Notes: a model not told the origin generated them from the letters alone. A stretch of DNA of 64,000 nt from Corynebacterium aurimucosum ATCC 700975 (GCF_000022905.1 NC_012590.1:2666001-2730000), one strand, 5' to 3'; counted from the stretch's first letter, positions 53,612 through 62,216 are shown. Program-made: numbers and translations.

Positions 53612-54331
53612 CTATGCCCCTCCCACATAGTTTTCTGCGCACACATCAATAGAATGCTGATGCGGTGATACGTAGTGTATTCCTGACTCTTTCGTTGCGC
53701 CCGTTAACTCTTCACCAGCGGCAGGCACGAGGGTGATTCCTCCGGATACGGGTTCGGCACTCGCACGAATCCGAGTGGGCAACGAGGGAACTATCTCCGC
53801 TGGATTTGTGCACCAAATCAACGTCGAGTGAGGCTTTTCTGCTCTACCAGCGCTTTGCTTCGATCTGCGTTGAGCTGCAAAAGCACCCGACATCGCCCAC
53901 GGCTGCCCGCTCGCATCAACCGCCGAGGCAATCGTTATGGGATTCGACGGCAAGAAGTGGAGAGCCCCGCGGCGGCCATAGGGGTTGGACGCCCATCCGG
54001 CCCGTTCTATGAGTGCCTGATAGTCTCCGTCCTCACCCGGAGCGTCGCCCCACTGCACAAACCGGTCAATCCACCCTTTAACGTCTGGATCCTCACTTAT
54101 TAGCTCCCCAAGAAGCACTCGGGCAGCAGTCGCAGCGGCGGCGTCACTCATGCGGTGCACCGATACGGAAACCTCATATCCGAGCACGCGCATTACTTTG
54201 TTCAACCCGGCCAAACTCGGTTGCGCTGTCCCGCGCAACCACAGATTGAGCGTATTTCGCGAGACCCCCGAACGCCGAGAAACCTCACTTAGACTCAGCG
54301 GGCTTTTCTTGAGGAGTTGTACTGGGTCCAT
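53612..54331 (-). CDS. HTH-domain regulator paired with Fic protein
   Basis: A 239-residue protein. A Cro/XRE-type helix-turn-helix lies at about 10-50 (SLSEVSRRSGVSRNTLNLWLRG), and a C-terminal domain of about 170 residues has no family I recognise. It is immediately upstream of the Fic gene with no gap. On the minus strand TATAGT (54343-54338) lies 7 nt before the ATG at 54331, so the mRNA is leaderless. Two perfect palindromes overlap the promoter, indicating autorepression. It may be antitoxin-like or a regulator of Fic. Confidence 0.75.
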   Translation of the reverse strand: MDPVQLLKKSPLSLSEVSRRSGVSRNTLNLWLRGTAQPSLAGLNKVMRVLGYEVSVSVHRMSDAAAATAARVLLGELISEDPDVKGWIDRFVQWGDAPGEDGDYQALIERAGWASNPYGRRGALHFLPSNPITIASAVDASGQPWAMSGAFAAQRRSKQSAGRAEKPHSTLIWCTNPAEIVPSLPTRIRASAEPVSGGITLVPAAGEELTGATKESGIHYVSPHQHSIDVCAENYVGGA

Positions 54332-54349
54332 AAGCCCACTATAGCCATC

Positions 54350-54387
54350 TGTCCTACTGATAGGACACCTGTCCTAAGCGTAGGACA
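54350..54387. promoter_or_regulatory. Tandem TGTCCTA-N4-TAGGACA operators
   Basis: TGTCCTACTGATAGGACA (54350-54367) and TGTCCTAAGCGTAGGACA (54370-54387) are two perfect 7-bp inverted repeats with 4-nt centres, 20 bp apart. A third half-site TGTCCTA is at 54429-54435, overlapping the TATGAT -10 (54434-54439) of the divergent gene. The HTH protein encoded beside it is the likely binder and would control both directions. Confidence 0.75.
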
Positions 54388-54446
54388 GTCAACCCGTCTA
54401 CCAGCGACATGGCAACCGCACCCCGCTGTGTCCTATGATGAGGCAA

Positions 54447-56978
54447 ATGAGCGCGGAGATTTATTCACTTCCCACAACGCCTGTGGTCACTACTGACATC
54501 ATCGAGCAGGGCCCCCGGATTTCACTGCGCCGGGGCAGCAACATCCTCATGCTGGAGCTGCCCGCTACTTACCCGGAAGCGGACCTGACGGATCCGCGGT
54601 GGGTGGTCAAGTCCCATTTCATCGACCGCCCGCACTCGGTGCGCGAATTCGCCACCGAAGAACCGCTGGAAGTCGGCATCCCTGGGCCTTTTACCCGCAT
54701 CGAGGTAACCCTGCGCGATGGCGATGAGGATCTCATCGAGACCGTCACCTTCACCGGCATCACCGAGGACGCGCCGTTTATCGTCTATGACCGCACCACG
54801 CTTATCGCGCCGCAGGGCACGCTCGAGGCCGCTGAGCCCCTCGGCATCTGGGCCGGCTGGGAAGTGGGCCCACTGCCGGATCAGGTTAAGGTTCCGCAGA
54901 GGGAACCGGTGGACGTCGCCAAGCACGGCGATTTCGAGTGGGACTTTGACGTCGCCATCCTCCCCAACGCCCGTGGCCTCGACAACGAGCCCGTGTTCAC
55001 CAAGTCCCCGCGCGTGCACCTCATCGCGGAAGGGGAGTGGCGCATCGATCTCACCTATGCGCCCCTCGGCGGCGAGCAGGAGGAGATTTCGGAGCAGACC
55101 TTCGACGCGGGCATCGCCGAACCTTTCCCGGGTGACCTCTACGAAGACCCGTGGGTGGGCCGCTACAAAGTGTCGCTGTGGCACGACGAGGAGCTTGTCG
55201 ACGTCCGCTTCATTTCCCTCGCCGAGGGCCTCCACATGCGCGCCACCAACGACGGTCCGCGCGGCATGGATTTCCGCATCATCGATGCTCTCGGCGCGCA
55301 CTCGGCCTTCAGCTACACGTTGGCTTCCCCGCCGAAGAAGCCCATCGCGTTGGAAAAGGGGCTGCGCACCTTCGAGGACACCGAGGTCTCGCGCCGCGAG
55401 GTCGTGGCCAGCGAGGCCGGCTATGAACTGGAATTCGATGTCTGGCCCGAGGCCCTGTTCAGCCGCGTCAAGCGCATCGGCCTGGAGCCCACCGAGCACT
55501 CCGATAAGCCGGTGATTTTTGCCGGCCAGCTCGATCAGGACGACATGTTTACCGTCCACTCACCGCGCCCGCTGCCGCTGGCGAAGTTCGTCACCATCGA
55601 TGGCCGGCAGAAAATCAAGGAGCTGGCGCGCACCTCGAAGACAACGCAGGCGGTCACCAGCCTCGCCGTTCCCAACGCCGCGCTGGCCAACGCCGTGCGC
55701 AAGCAGCCCTCTGCCGAACTTTTCCTCATGTGGTCCACGCTGTCCTACGAGGACTACCTGGATTCGCTCCCGGCAGAGGAGCGCGCGGCCCACGAGGCCC
55801 GCAGCCTGGAGCGGCGCATCGTCGAGTACGAGGCTTCCGCATCCACCAGCCTGATCTATGCGGCGCTGGCCACCGTCCGCAAGTCCCCCTTCGTCAGCCG
55901 CGGCCTCCTCGACGCCGATGCCAACATCGTCATCGAACAGAACGCAGAGCCGCCAGCAGAAGTAGTGGGTTGGGCCTGGCCATTGGCTGAGCCCACCGTG
56001 GCGCCTACCCAACTCACTCCCTCCGAAGAGGGGTTTGAGCTGCCCGCCGACCTTGCCGAGCAGGGCTCGCTGCTTGTCGACGTCCGCGAGCTCCGCTCCT
56101 CCTCCAACCTCGCCGCCCCCGCTCGCCCATCCAGCGCCTCCATCGTGATCACGCCGGAAGGCTCGCCGGCCGCCCTGGCTTCGAAGGACTGGACCCCGGA
56201 GCAGCTCTGGGGCACCTTCCGCGCGCTTCACGTGCTCTCGCAACGCAGCCCCAACCCGAAACTGCAGGCGATGTTCGACAGCACCATCGATCGCCTGCGC
56301 GCCCAACCGGAGGCCGCGGTCCACGCCTTGGCCCGCACCGGCGTCAGCGTGAACCAACAGGCCCGCTCGCTTGCGCGCACGCGCTTGTTCCACTCCCCGC
56401 TGGAGGCCACCGCCGAGTCCGGCGTCGATAGCTACCTGGACCTCCTCCTCGATCCCTCCGCCAGCGAGAACCCCGAGCTCACCGCCCTGCGCGAGTCCGG
56501 CGCTGATGGGCTGACCCGCCCGATGCTGCTCAATGCTGCAACCATTCACAGCCCCACACCGCCCGTCGACGATCTGATGGGGGAGGCCGGCCGCGTCGCC
56601 GCGCTGCGCGAGTGCTTTGCCAACAACGGCGCCCTCGATGCGCTGGGCACCATCGATCACCTGCGCAAGGACGCCACGGCACTGGCCTCGCTGGTGCAGA
56701 ACGCGGGCGTTGACATGTCCGTCAGCCACACCCTCATCGCGCTGGGCGCCTTCGCCAGCGGAAATACGGCAGATGAGCTCAATGCGGCGGCCTGGATGCC
56801 CTATATTTCCTATGCCTTCGCCCTGGCGTCCCGCGCCGCGGCGAATGACATCATCATGGAAAGCCCCTTGCTCAAGGAGGACATGCCCATGCTTGCCGAC
56901 GTCCTCCCCCTCGCCCCCCGCCTCTTCTTCTACGACCTCGTGACCGCAGAGGCGCTCTTCCACAATCGCGACCTATAA
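54447..56978 (+). CDS. Large hypothetical protein
   Basis: An 843-residue soluble protein I do not recognise. There is no signal peptide or membrane segment. Residues 1-330 look beta-rich with repeated Ig-like strand patterns; residues about 430-840 are mostly helical with an Ala/Leu-rich end. I chose ATG 54447 because TATGAT (54434-54439) ends 7 nt upstream, a leaderless arrangement; ATG 54435 or 54438 are in frame. The base composition matches the chromosome. A TGTCCTA half-site lies in its promoter, linking it to the neighbouring HTH regulator. Confidence 0.65.
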   Translation: MSAEIYSLPTTPVVTTDIIEQGPRISLRRGSNILMLELPATYPEADLTDPRWVVKSHFIDRPHSVREFATEEPLEVGIPGPFTRIEVTLRDGDEDLIETVTFTGITEDAPFIVYDRTTLIAPQGTLEAAEPLGIWAGWEVGPLPDQVKVPQREPVDVAKHGDFEWDFDVAILPNARGLDNEPVFTKSPRVHLIAEGEWRIDLTYAPLGGEQEEISEQTFDAGIAEPFPGDLYEDPWVGRYKVSLWHDEELVDVRFISLAEGLHMRATNDGPRGMDFRIIDALGAHSAFSYTLASPPKKPIALEKGLRTFEDTEVSRREVVASEAGYELEFDVWPEALFSRVKRIGLEPTEHSDKPVIFAGQLDQDDMFTVHSPRPLPLAKFVTIDGRQKIKELARTSKTTQAVTSLAVPNAALANAVRKQPSAELFLMWSTLSYEDYLDSLPAEERAAHEARSLERRIVEYEASASTSLIYAALATVRKSPFVSRGLLDADANIVIEQNAEPPAEVVGWAWPLAEPTVAPTQLTPSEEGFELPADLAEQGSLLVDVRELRSSSNLAAPARPSSASIVITPEGSPAALASKDWTPEQLWGTFRALHVLSQRSPNPKLQAMFDSTIDRLRAQPEAAVHALARTGVSVNQQARSLARTRLFHSPLEATAESGVDSYLDLLLDPSASENPELTALRESGADGLTRPMLLNAATIHSPTPPVDDLMGEAGRVAALRECFANNGALDALGTIDHLRKDATALASLVQNAGVDMSVSHTLIALGAFASGNTADELNAAAWMPYISYAFALASRAAANDIIMESPLLKEDMPMLADVLPLAPRLFFYDLVTAEALFHNRDL

Positions 56979-57007
56979 CCGCGTGAGGTGTGCCACAATA
57001 GGTGAGC

Positions 57008-57658
57008 ATGAAGGTTATCTCCACGAACGTCGCTGTCCGCCGCCCCGAGCCGCATGGGCGGCACGAGTACACGGGCATCGATAAGCAGCCGCGCCCCTTC
57101 CTGGATCTGGAGATCCCCGGGCCCAATTATGGTGACGGCTCCGGCGTGGTGGGGGATTCCATCGGTGACCACGCCCACCACGGCGGTGCTGAGAAGGCTG
57201 TGTATGCGGTGGCCCGTGAGGAGCTCGATTACTGGGAGGGCACGCTCAACCGCGTGCTGCGTGATGGCTACTTTGGGGAGAACCTCACCACCGAAGGGAT
57301 TTCCTGGCCGAATATGCTGATCAACCAGCGGATTCAGGTGGGGGAGTGCGTGCTCGAAGTGTCTATCCCGCGCACGCCCTGCGCCACCTTCTCCGGTTGG
57401 ATGGACGAGCCCGGTTGGCTCAAGTCCTTCACGGAGCGCGGCGATTGCGGTTCCTACCTGCGCATCATCGAGCCTGGCCGCATCACTCCTGGCAATGAGA
57501 TCACGCTTATCGGGCGCCCCGACCATGACATCACCATGGGCATGGCCTTTGCCGCCAAGATGGGGGACAAGGAGCTAGCCCGGCGCGTCGTCGACGCCGG
57601 CTGCCTCGCCCCAGTCCACCACGATCAGCTGGTTAAGCGTCTGCAGCCCCGCGGTTAG
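57008..57658 (+). CDS. MOSC domain protein, YiiM-like
   Basis: A 216-residue MOSC protein, related to molybdenum-cofactor sulfurase C termini. The conserved Cys-bearing segment ISIPRTPCATFSGWMD near 118-133 and the early HHGGAEKAVYAV motif near 56-66 are as in YiiM, which helps reduce N-hydroxylated compounds. I start at ATG 57008 (MKVISTNVAVRRPE). Its 3' end overlaps the convergent AlbA_2 gene by 26 nt. Confidence 0.87.
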   Translation: MKVISTNVAVRRPEPHGRHEYTGIDKQPRPFLDLEIPGPNYGDGSGVVGDSIGDHAHHGGAEKAVYAVAREELDYWEGTLNRVLRDGYFGENLTTEGISWPNMLINQRIQVGECVLEVSIPRTPCATFSGWMDEPGWLKSFTERGDCGSYLRIIEPGRITPGNEITLIGRPDHDITMGMAFAAKMGDKELARRVVDAGCLAPVHHDQLVKRLQPRG

Positions 57659-59192
57659 CTAGCCATTCATAGGTTGTCGCTTGTGAACCGCGCGTGCCAT
57701 CCATACGCACGAATCGTGCCTTCACCAGTGACTTCAGCGCATATCGGACCTGCGCTCGAGTAAGGTTTGTGGCTGTTTCTATTTCGCCGATAGACAGCGG
57801 TTGTGCCGCCGTACGCAGCGCCTCCGCTACGCGCGGGGCGTTAACACCCAGGCGTTCCAAGGTCACTGGTGCATCCACTCGTCGTTCCGGGCCGGTGCCT
57901 GATTCCTCCTTGCGTAGTGGCTCCCAGATACGGGCCTCTCCACGAGTGTCCGGCCGCCACATTTTCACCGTAAATTGCACGCCAGAATCTATCAGGTCAG
58001 GCTCCGGTAGTCCTTGCTCTCGCGCGGCATCCAGCATGAGCTGCACGCCGCCGCCTTCGCCCTCAATAACAAAAGAGCCATCGTCTGCTTTGAGATATCG
58101 GCACAGTCTATAGAGCCGCTGGTTAATCTCCTGGCGCGCCAGATCTCTCGACTTGAGCTGTTCAACCGTCAGATCTCGTAGGCCTCCTGGACTGGAGATA
58201 ACCATCTTGTCCGGTAATAGGCGGACATCAATCGATTTACCCGCACCCAACGTATTTGGCCCAAGATCACGGTGCACCAATGCATTAGCCACGGCCTCTC
58301 GAATGGCCGGAAGGGGAAGTTCAGGAACTTCCACCATTGATCCGTCCTCTCGATATCGCCGTACGGCGGCTAAACGTTGCCTTACCCATCCCATTACCGA
58401 GTTCAACAGCACCGGAACGGGCCCCTCAAAGGTCTCCAACCCCAACACTCGCCCGTGCTTCGAACCATTTGGTAGCCTTTGCGCCACCGTTACTGCTAAG
58501 GAGGGAAAATGCCCTTGGGGATAGAAACCCAGCGCATACAGGCCAGCAAGCGTCAGCTCTCCAGTCGCGGTCGTCACCGCTAGCGCCCGTAAGACGTCCT
58601 CATCTTGAGTAAGTCCCGATAGTCGCCGATTCTTTTTCCGCGCCTGAACCAAGAAATCTTGCACCACGTCGCTATCTAGGTCTGCAAGGCTCGTGCCTTC
58701 CACAATCGTCGTGTCATAGGACACTGCCTCTTCGGCATGCAGCTTTGCCACGTCCATCATGCGCAGCTCCGAGGCACTCATACGGTAGTCCCCATCAGCC
58801 ATTCGAAGATACGCTTCTCCCCTGTAGATAGCAGGCTTATCAATAATCGGAAGACCCGTAACCTCCGCAATCACGACATGCGTGCCATCTATTGCCACAC
58901 TGTCGGTATGCACTGTGGCTGGAGGGGTGATGGCATGACGCGCCTGCGAGGCCAGAGCAGCCTCCATCTCCGAAGGATTCTCAATGCCAGTGACAACGAA
59001 TCCTTCCTTCTCATTGACACCGAGAATGATAAGGCCGCCACTCGGCATGTTTGCGAACGCGCACAATGTCTGCGGTAGAGAGTCCGGAATGCCCCCTTGA
59101 GCGGTTTTGACCTCGACTGTTGTTGAATCACCGCCGCGCAACTCAAGCTCAGCCAATAGCTCTCTCAGCTGATTCTCGGACCAATTGTTCAC
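57633..59192 (-). CDS. AlbA_2 (Schlafen-like) ATP-binding protein with winged helix
   Basis: A 519-residue protein. The N-terminal AlbA_2 domain (about 15-130) has STTVEVKTAQGG and LCAFANMPSGGLIILGVNE. A GHKL-like ATP-binding region follows (PAIREAVANALVHRDLG near 300, with EGEGGGVQLML near 388). A C-terminal winged helix (about 450-505) reads PLSIGEIETATNLTRAQVRYAL. Proteins of this build are predicted transcription regulators or defence proteins; function here is unknown. The GTG at 59192 is the start used. A striking repeat array lies directly upstream. Confidence 0.82.
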   Translation of the reverse strand: MNNWSENQLRELLAELELRGGDSTTVEVKTAQGGIPDSLPQTLCAFANMPSGGLIILGVNEKEGFVVTGIENPSEMEAALASQARHAITPPATVHTDSVAIDGTHVVIAEVTGLPIIDKPAIYRGEAYLRMADGDYRMSASELRMMDVAKLHAEEAVSYDTTIVEGTSLADLDSDVVQDFLVQARKKNRRLSGLTQDEDVLRALAVTTATGELTLAGLYALGFYPQGHFPSLAVTVAQRLPNGSKHGRVLGLETFEGPVPVLLNSVMGWVRQRLAAVRRYREDGSMVEVPELPLPAIREAVANALVHRDLGPNTLGAGKSIDVRLLPDKMVISSPGGLRDLTVEQLKSRDLARQEINQRLYRLCRYLKADDGSFVIEGEGGGVQLMLDAAREQGLPEPDLIDSGVQFTVKMWRPDTRGEARIWEPLRKEESGTGPERRVDAPVTLERLGVNAPRVAEALRTAAQPLSIGEIETATNLTRAQVRYALKSLVKARFVRMDGTRGSQATTYEWLANRGAADA

Positions 59193-59208
59193 GATGAATA
59201 CCCGCCCT

Positions 59209-59306
59209 CAATGTTAACAATGACGGCTCAATGCTAACTTCATTCCTCTTCAATGACAAGAGTTCTCATTGATCTTCCCATTGAGGTGTCATTGACATTC
59301 TCATTG
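59209..59306. repeat. Phased CAATG / CATTG convergent repeat array
   Basis: CAATG starts at 59209, 59218, 59229 and 59251 (with a degenerate site at 59240), and its complement CATTG starts at 59267, 59279, 59290 and 59302. Steps are 9-12 bp, about one helical turn. The wider consensus is TCAATGA. The two halves mirror each other around 59260. It begins 17 nt upstream of the AlbA_2 gene and covers its promoter. The layout is the same as the AACAAC/GTTGTT arrays before the truncated AlbA_2 gene. Confidence 0.78.
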
Positions 59307-59365
59307 AGGCCAAATTATGGCCCTGAAACCCCGTATGTTTAAGCTTTATCTAGCGCATAAACCGC

Positions 59366-59402
59366 AATGAGTGGTTGGATAAGAGTTATCCAACCACTCA
59401 TT
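59366..59402. repeat. Perfect 17-bp stem hairpin
   Basis: ATGAGTGGTTGGATAA (59367-59382) and its exact complement (59386-59401) enclose GAG; A59366-T59402 extends the stem. Only TTTG follows, so termination is weakly supported. The outer parts read CAATGAG and CTCATT, like units of the neighbouring array, so it may belong to that control region. Confidence 0.6.
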
Positions 59403-59944
59403 TGCTGTCTGACGAATGGATAGCCTCTACAAGCCTCACTACGTTACCGAGAGCTGGATCCCCGAATCAGGCTCCGGCATTCCCCGGCGCGATAAGGCCG
59501 GAGGCCCTTTTTAGGTCTATGTCCCTGACCATCTTGTAAGTAAGGCATGGAGTTTTCCCCAGAGCTCACCAGCCGGGCAGCACGTATCGAGCGAGAGATC
59601 TTGGATCTCAACCGTCATGCTGCTTCTGGCCAGTTGGAATCTGTGGCCCGCTTACTCATGCGTTCTGAGGCGATTTCTTCCTCACGCATTGAAGGTATTG
59701 CGCCCAACGTCGACAAGGTTGTCCTCGCGGAACTCGCCCAAAAGGAGGAAGTCCGCGGCTTTAAGGAAAGCGCGGAAGAGGTTGCCCGTAATCTCACCGT
59801 TCTGCGTTCCATCGAGAAGAGCTTTGCCACCGTGTCAGATGCGAGTTTTTGGTACCGGTGTTCTGGGGACTCGGTACTGCCGTGTTCCGGGTAGTTGGTA
59901 CCGGGCCGAGGGGTGGGTCGGCCCGGACGGGCTACAATTTCAGG

Positions 59945-60526
59945 GTGGAATCACAGCTAGTCGCCTACATCGATGAGTCCTCCGCCCTTAAACCCCCAGA
60001 CCGGCAGGAGTACATGGTGTGTGCAGCCATCATCGACACTCAAGACTTGGAAAAAATACGCGAGGAGCTACGTCCACTACGACTTCCTGGCCAGGTCAAA
60101 CTTCACCGGACCGACGAACGTAATAGCCGACGCCGAAAAATCGTGGACACCCTTTCTGAGATCGACTCCATGCAAGCGATCATCACCCACCAGAGTGAAG
60201 TGAGCAAGAAGACGGAGAGGCACCGCAGGAAATGCTTGGAGCAGATGTACTTCGAGCTCTCCGAGATGCACGTCCACAACGTCACTTTGGAAAGCCGGCA
60301 AGAAGCACAAAACAGGCGAGACGTCGCCCACATAGTTGCCCTGCAGGGCCAAGGACAAAGTGCTGGCATCCGACTGCGACACGTACGCGGTGGCGATGAT
60401 CCCCTGCTCTGGATTCCAGATGCCGTTCTGGGAGCACTGAACACCGTCCATCTAGGGGAAGAGCAGTACTGGGAGAAGCTGCACGAGAAAGTGGTCCTCA
60501 ACCGTCCCACCCCGGATTCCCTCTAG
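59945..60526 (+). CDS. DUF3800-like predicted nuclease (element passenger)
   Basis: A 193-residue protein starting VESQLVAYIDESSA. The YIDES strand, KLHRTDE near 57-63, LESRQEAQNRRD near 118-129 and LLWIPDAVLGALN near 158-170 follow the order of acidic motifs in DUF3800-like proteins, which are thought to adopt an RNase H-like fold. The GTG at 59945 fits best: TACAAT (59933-59938) ends 6 nt before it, a leaderless promoter. A terminator hairpin follows. It is the only intact gene in the element; its role, cargo or mobility enzyme, is unknown. Confidence 0.65.
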   Translation: MESQLVAYIDESSALKPPDRQEYMVCAAIIDTQDLEKIREELRPLRLPGQVKLHRTDERNSRRRKIVDTLSEIDSMQAIITHQSEVSKKTERHRRKCLEQMYFELSEMHVHNVTLESRQEAQNRRDVAHIVALQGQGQSAGIRLRHVRGGDDPLLWIPDAVLGALNTVHLGEEQYWEKLHEKVVLNRPTPDSL

Positions 60527-60534
60527 AGGCAGGC

Positions 60535-60578
60535 GAAGACCCTGAGTCCAGTCGTCCGGCTGGGGTCCCAGGGTCTTC
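60535..60578 (+). terminator. Terminator of DUF3800-like gene
   Basis: GAAGACCCTG (60535-60544) pairs perfectly with CAGGGTCTTC (60569-60578), followed by TTCC. It lies 8 nt after the stop codon. Confidence 0.65.
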
Positions 60579-60784
60579 TTCCGATCCTGTCGTAACAGGT
60601 GGCAATAACACTAGGGTAGCACCATTTGGCACCGATAGGCCCCGTCCGTTTCCTTAGCTGGATCGGCGGCCTCATCCTGGTTTCCTGACCAAATCCACAT
60701 CGACCAAGCCGAACGCAGCGGGCTAAATATCACTCTGCTCAATACCCCTAGACGTTGACGCCGACATGCCCCGCCGAGATACAG

Positions 60785-61003
60785 CAGGTCATAGGACAAA
60801 GACCTCTTACTCCGACCATCACTGAATCGATCATCAAACCACCCCGGCGAGAGCTGACGGAAAATCTCTGAAGTCAAACCCTCATCAGAGATGACTTTCT
60901 TTGCACGAGATACTTCCCGTCGTGAACACCCCAATGCGTGTGTGATCTGCGCCTAGCTAGCACCATCAAGGCACATCGCAATGATCTGCTTGAAGTTGGC
61001 CAC
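60785..61003 (-). pseudogene. istA: IS21-family transposase istA, N-terminal fragment
   Basis: On the minus strand GTG 61003 reads VANFKQIIAMCLDGAS, hits an in-frame TAG at codon 17 (60955-60953), then continues AQITHALGCSRREVSRAKK and DGRSKRSLSYD, the N-terminal HTH region of corynebacterial IstA proteins. Homology stops near 60785. The DDE core and the istB gene are gone, so this element cannot move by itself. Confidence 0.7.
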
Positions 61004-61537
61004 AAGGACCAGCTCCTTCCAAGTAGAAGTTGACGCAACACCAGCGGATTGTGGTGTCGCCAACATCAACTATGAAAGAAAACCCCTTACAGTACCGGAT
61101 ACACGGAACACCGGTACCAACTACGCGGACTCGCGGTACCAACTACCCCAAATCGACACCACCGAACCGACAATATCCGTCGGCCTTCTTGAAAAGCTCC
61201 AAAGAGAGTTGATGGGGGAGAAGGGCTCTATCCCCACTGGTCTTCGCACTATTCAGAACTGGATCGGTGGAAGTAACCACACACCCATTGGGGCCGAGTT
61301 CATCCCAGCGCCCCCACGTCTAGTCCATGACCTCGTAGACGACTTATGTCTTTACCTCGATGGCGCTTCGCACGGTGCTCTCATCCAGGCCGCGATTGCT
61401 CACGCTCAATTCGAAACGATTCACCCATTTGCAGATGGCAACGGCCGTGTGGGCCGTGCTCTCATTCATGGGATTCTTCTGCGTCGCGGACTTACTGAAT
61501 ACACCATTCTGCCGGTATGCCTCGTCCTCGGTACGTG

Positions 61538-61648
61538 GTCCAAATCGAAAGCTACCTGCCTTTTCGCACCATCAAGCGTGGGAAAATCCTCACCATAAAG
61601 CGCACGTATAAGTGGGAGCATGTCGAGATTCCCCTCATCCGGAACTAG
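61538..61648 (+). pseudogene. C-terminal fragment of an unknown gene
   Basis: Immediately after the fic break a different frame reads 36 codons to TAG at 61646-61648 (VQIESYLPFRTIKRG..., ending EIPLIRN). It is protein-like but I do not recognise it. It is fused here by rearrangement. Confidence 0.3.
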
Positions 61649-61675
61649 GCCGCAGTTCATTTTTTAAGAGCCGGT

Positions 61676-62185
61676 TTGACCGCTTCCGGAGTGCAATACG
61701 GCGATGGATACGAGGCCACGTGGGAGCTGCGCGCCGCGGAGAACTGGGTGACTGAACGTGTGTCGGTGAACGTTGAAGGCGACGGATGGGGGCGAAGCCT
61801 CGAGCTGTTTAGGTCCGAGCAAGGCGTGTGGTCGGCGGAAACCAATGAAGAGGGCGCCCAGCTTGAAGATCTGCCCTCCCCCGGTATCGTCCAGTCAGCC
61901 GACCTGAAAGCCGCACTCGATTGCGCTCTCGGTCTGTGCCCTCTCACCAACACAATGCCTATTCGTCGCTTGACGCTGCTTGAGACTCAGGTGCCGAAAA
62001 CGCAGCTGATCATGGCTTGGATTGATATACCGTCCCTCCAGGTGATCGCATCAGACCAGTACTACAGCTCCGTCGATTCTGAAACTGTCCGATATGAAAG
62101 CGGAACACGGGGAGTCGACGTCGAGTTGGAGGTCGACGGTGGCGGCGTGGTCGTACACTACCCTGATCTCGCACGGCGGGTCTGA
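61676..62185 (+). pseudogene. Putative glycolipid-binding domain protein, N-terminally truncated
   Basis: A 169-codon frame from a TTG resembling PF06475 (putative glycolipid-binding) proteins: YGDGYEATWELRAAENWVTER, VEGDGWGRSLEL, then LCPLTNTMPIRRL and IMAWIDIPSLQVIASDQYY. The family normally has about 25 more residues at the N terminus. Upstream the frame meets a stop inside unrelated debris, so the start was lost. It may be silent. Confidence 0.65.
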
Positions 62186-62216
62186 TCCGGAAGCAACTCT
62201 AACTAAGCTGGGCGGT

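Larger units (their letters stand above)
59846..61160. mobile_element. IS21-derived non-autonomous element carrying a DUF3800-like gene
   Basis: Inverted ends: GGTACCGGTGTTC-N8-CGGTACTG at 59851-59879 recurs in reverse at 61090-61118 with the same 8-nt spacing (21 of 29 positions fixed). GTAGTTGGTACC subrepeats occur at 59891-59902 and, in reverse, at 61113-61124 and 61135-61146. Multiple end repeats are typical of IS21 elements. Inside lie an istA fragment and one intact gene (59945-60526). The outer limits are set by the interruption of the fic gene and are good to about 10 bp. Confidence 0.6.
59416..61538 (+). pseudogene. fic-family gene destroyed by stop, frameshift, insertion and truncation
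   Basis: The reading starts at ATG 59416 (MDSLYKPHYVTESWIPESGS) and meets TAG at codon 33 (59512-59514). The sequence resumes with VYVPDHLVSKA, loses one base near 59545, and continues MEFSPELTSRAARIER to RSEAISSSRIEGI, the inhibitory helix of Fic. After VSDAS near 59845 a 1.3-kb element is inserted. Fic homology returns at TEPTISVGLLEKL (about 61160) and includes an intact HPFADGNGRVGR motif near 61426-61460. It ends abruptly after LVLGTW (61538). Confidence 0.8.

Noticed and set aside
59209-59306. Plasmid-type iterons or an origin
   Set aside because: Iterons are direct repeats beside a rep gene. Here half the units are inverted and the adjacent gene is AlbA_2-type.
61466-61660. Minus-strand 64-codon frame over the fic debris
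   Set aside because: It looks protein-like in part, but it crosses the junction of two plus-strand fragments and reaches into intact Fic sequence antisense.
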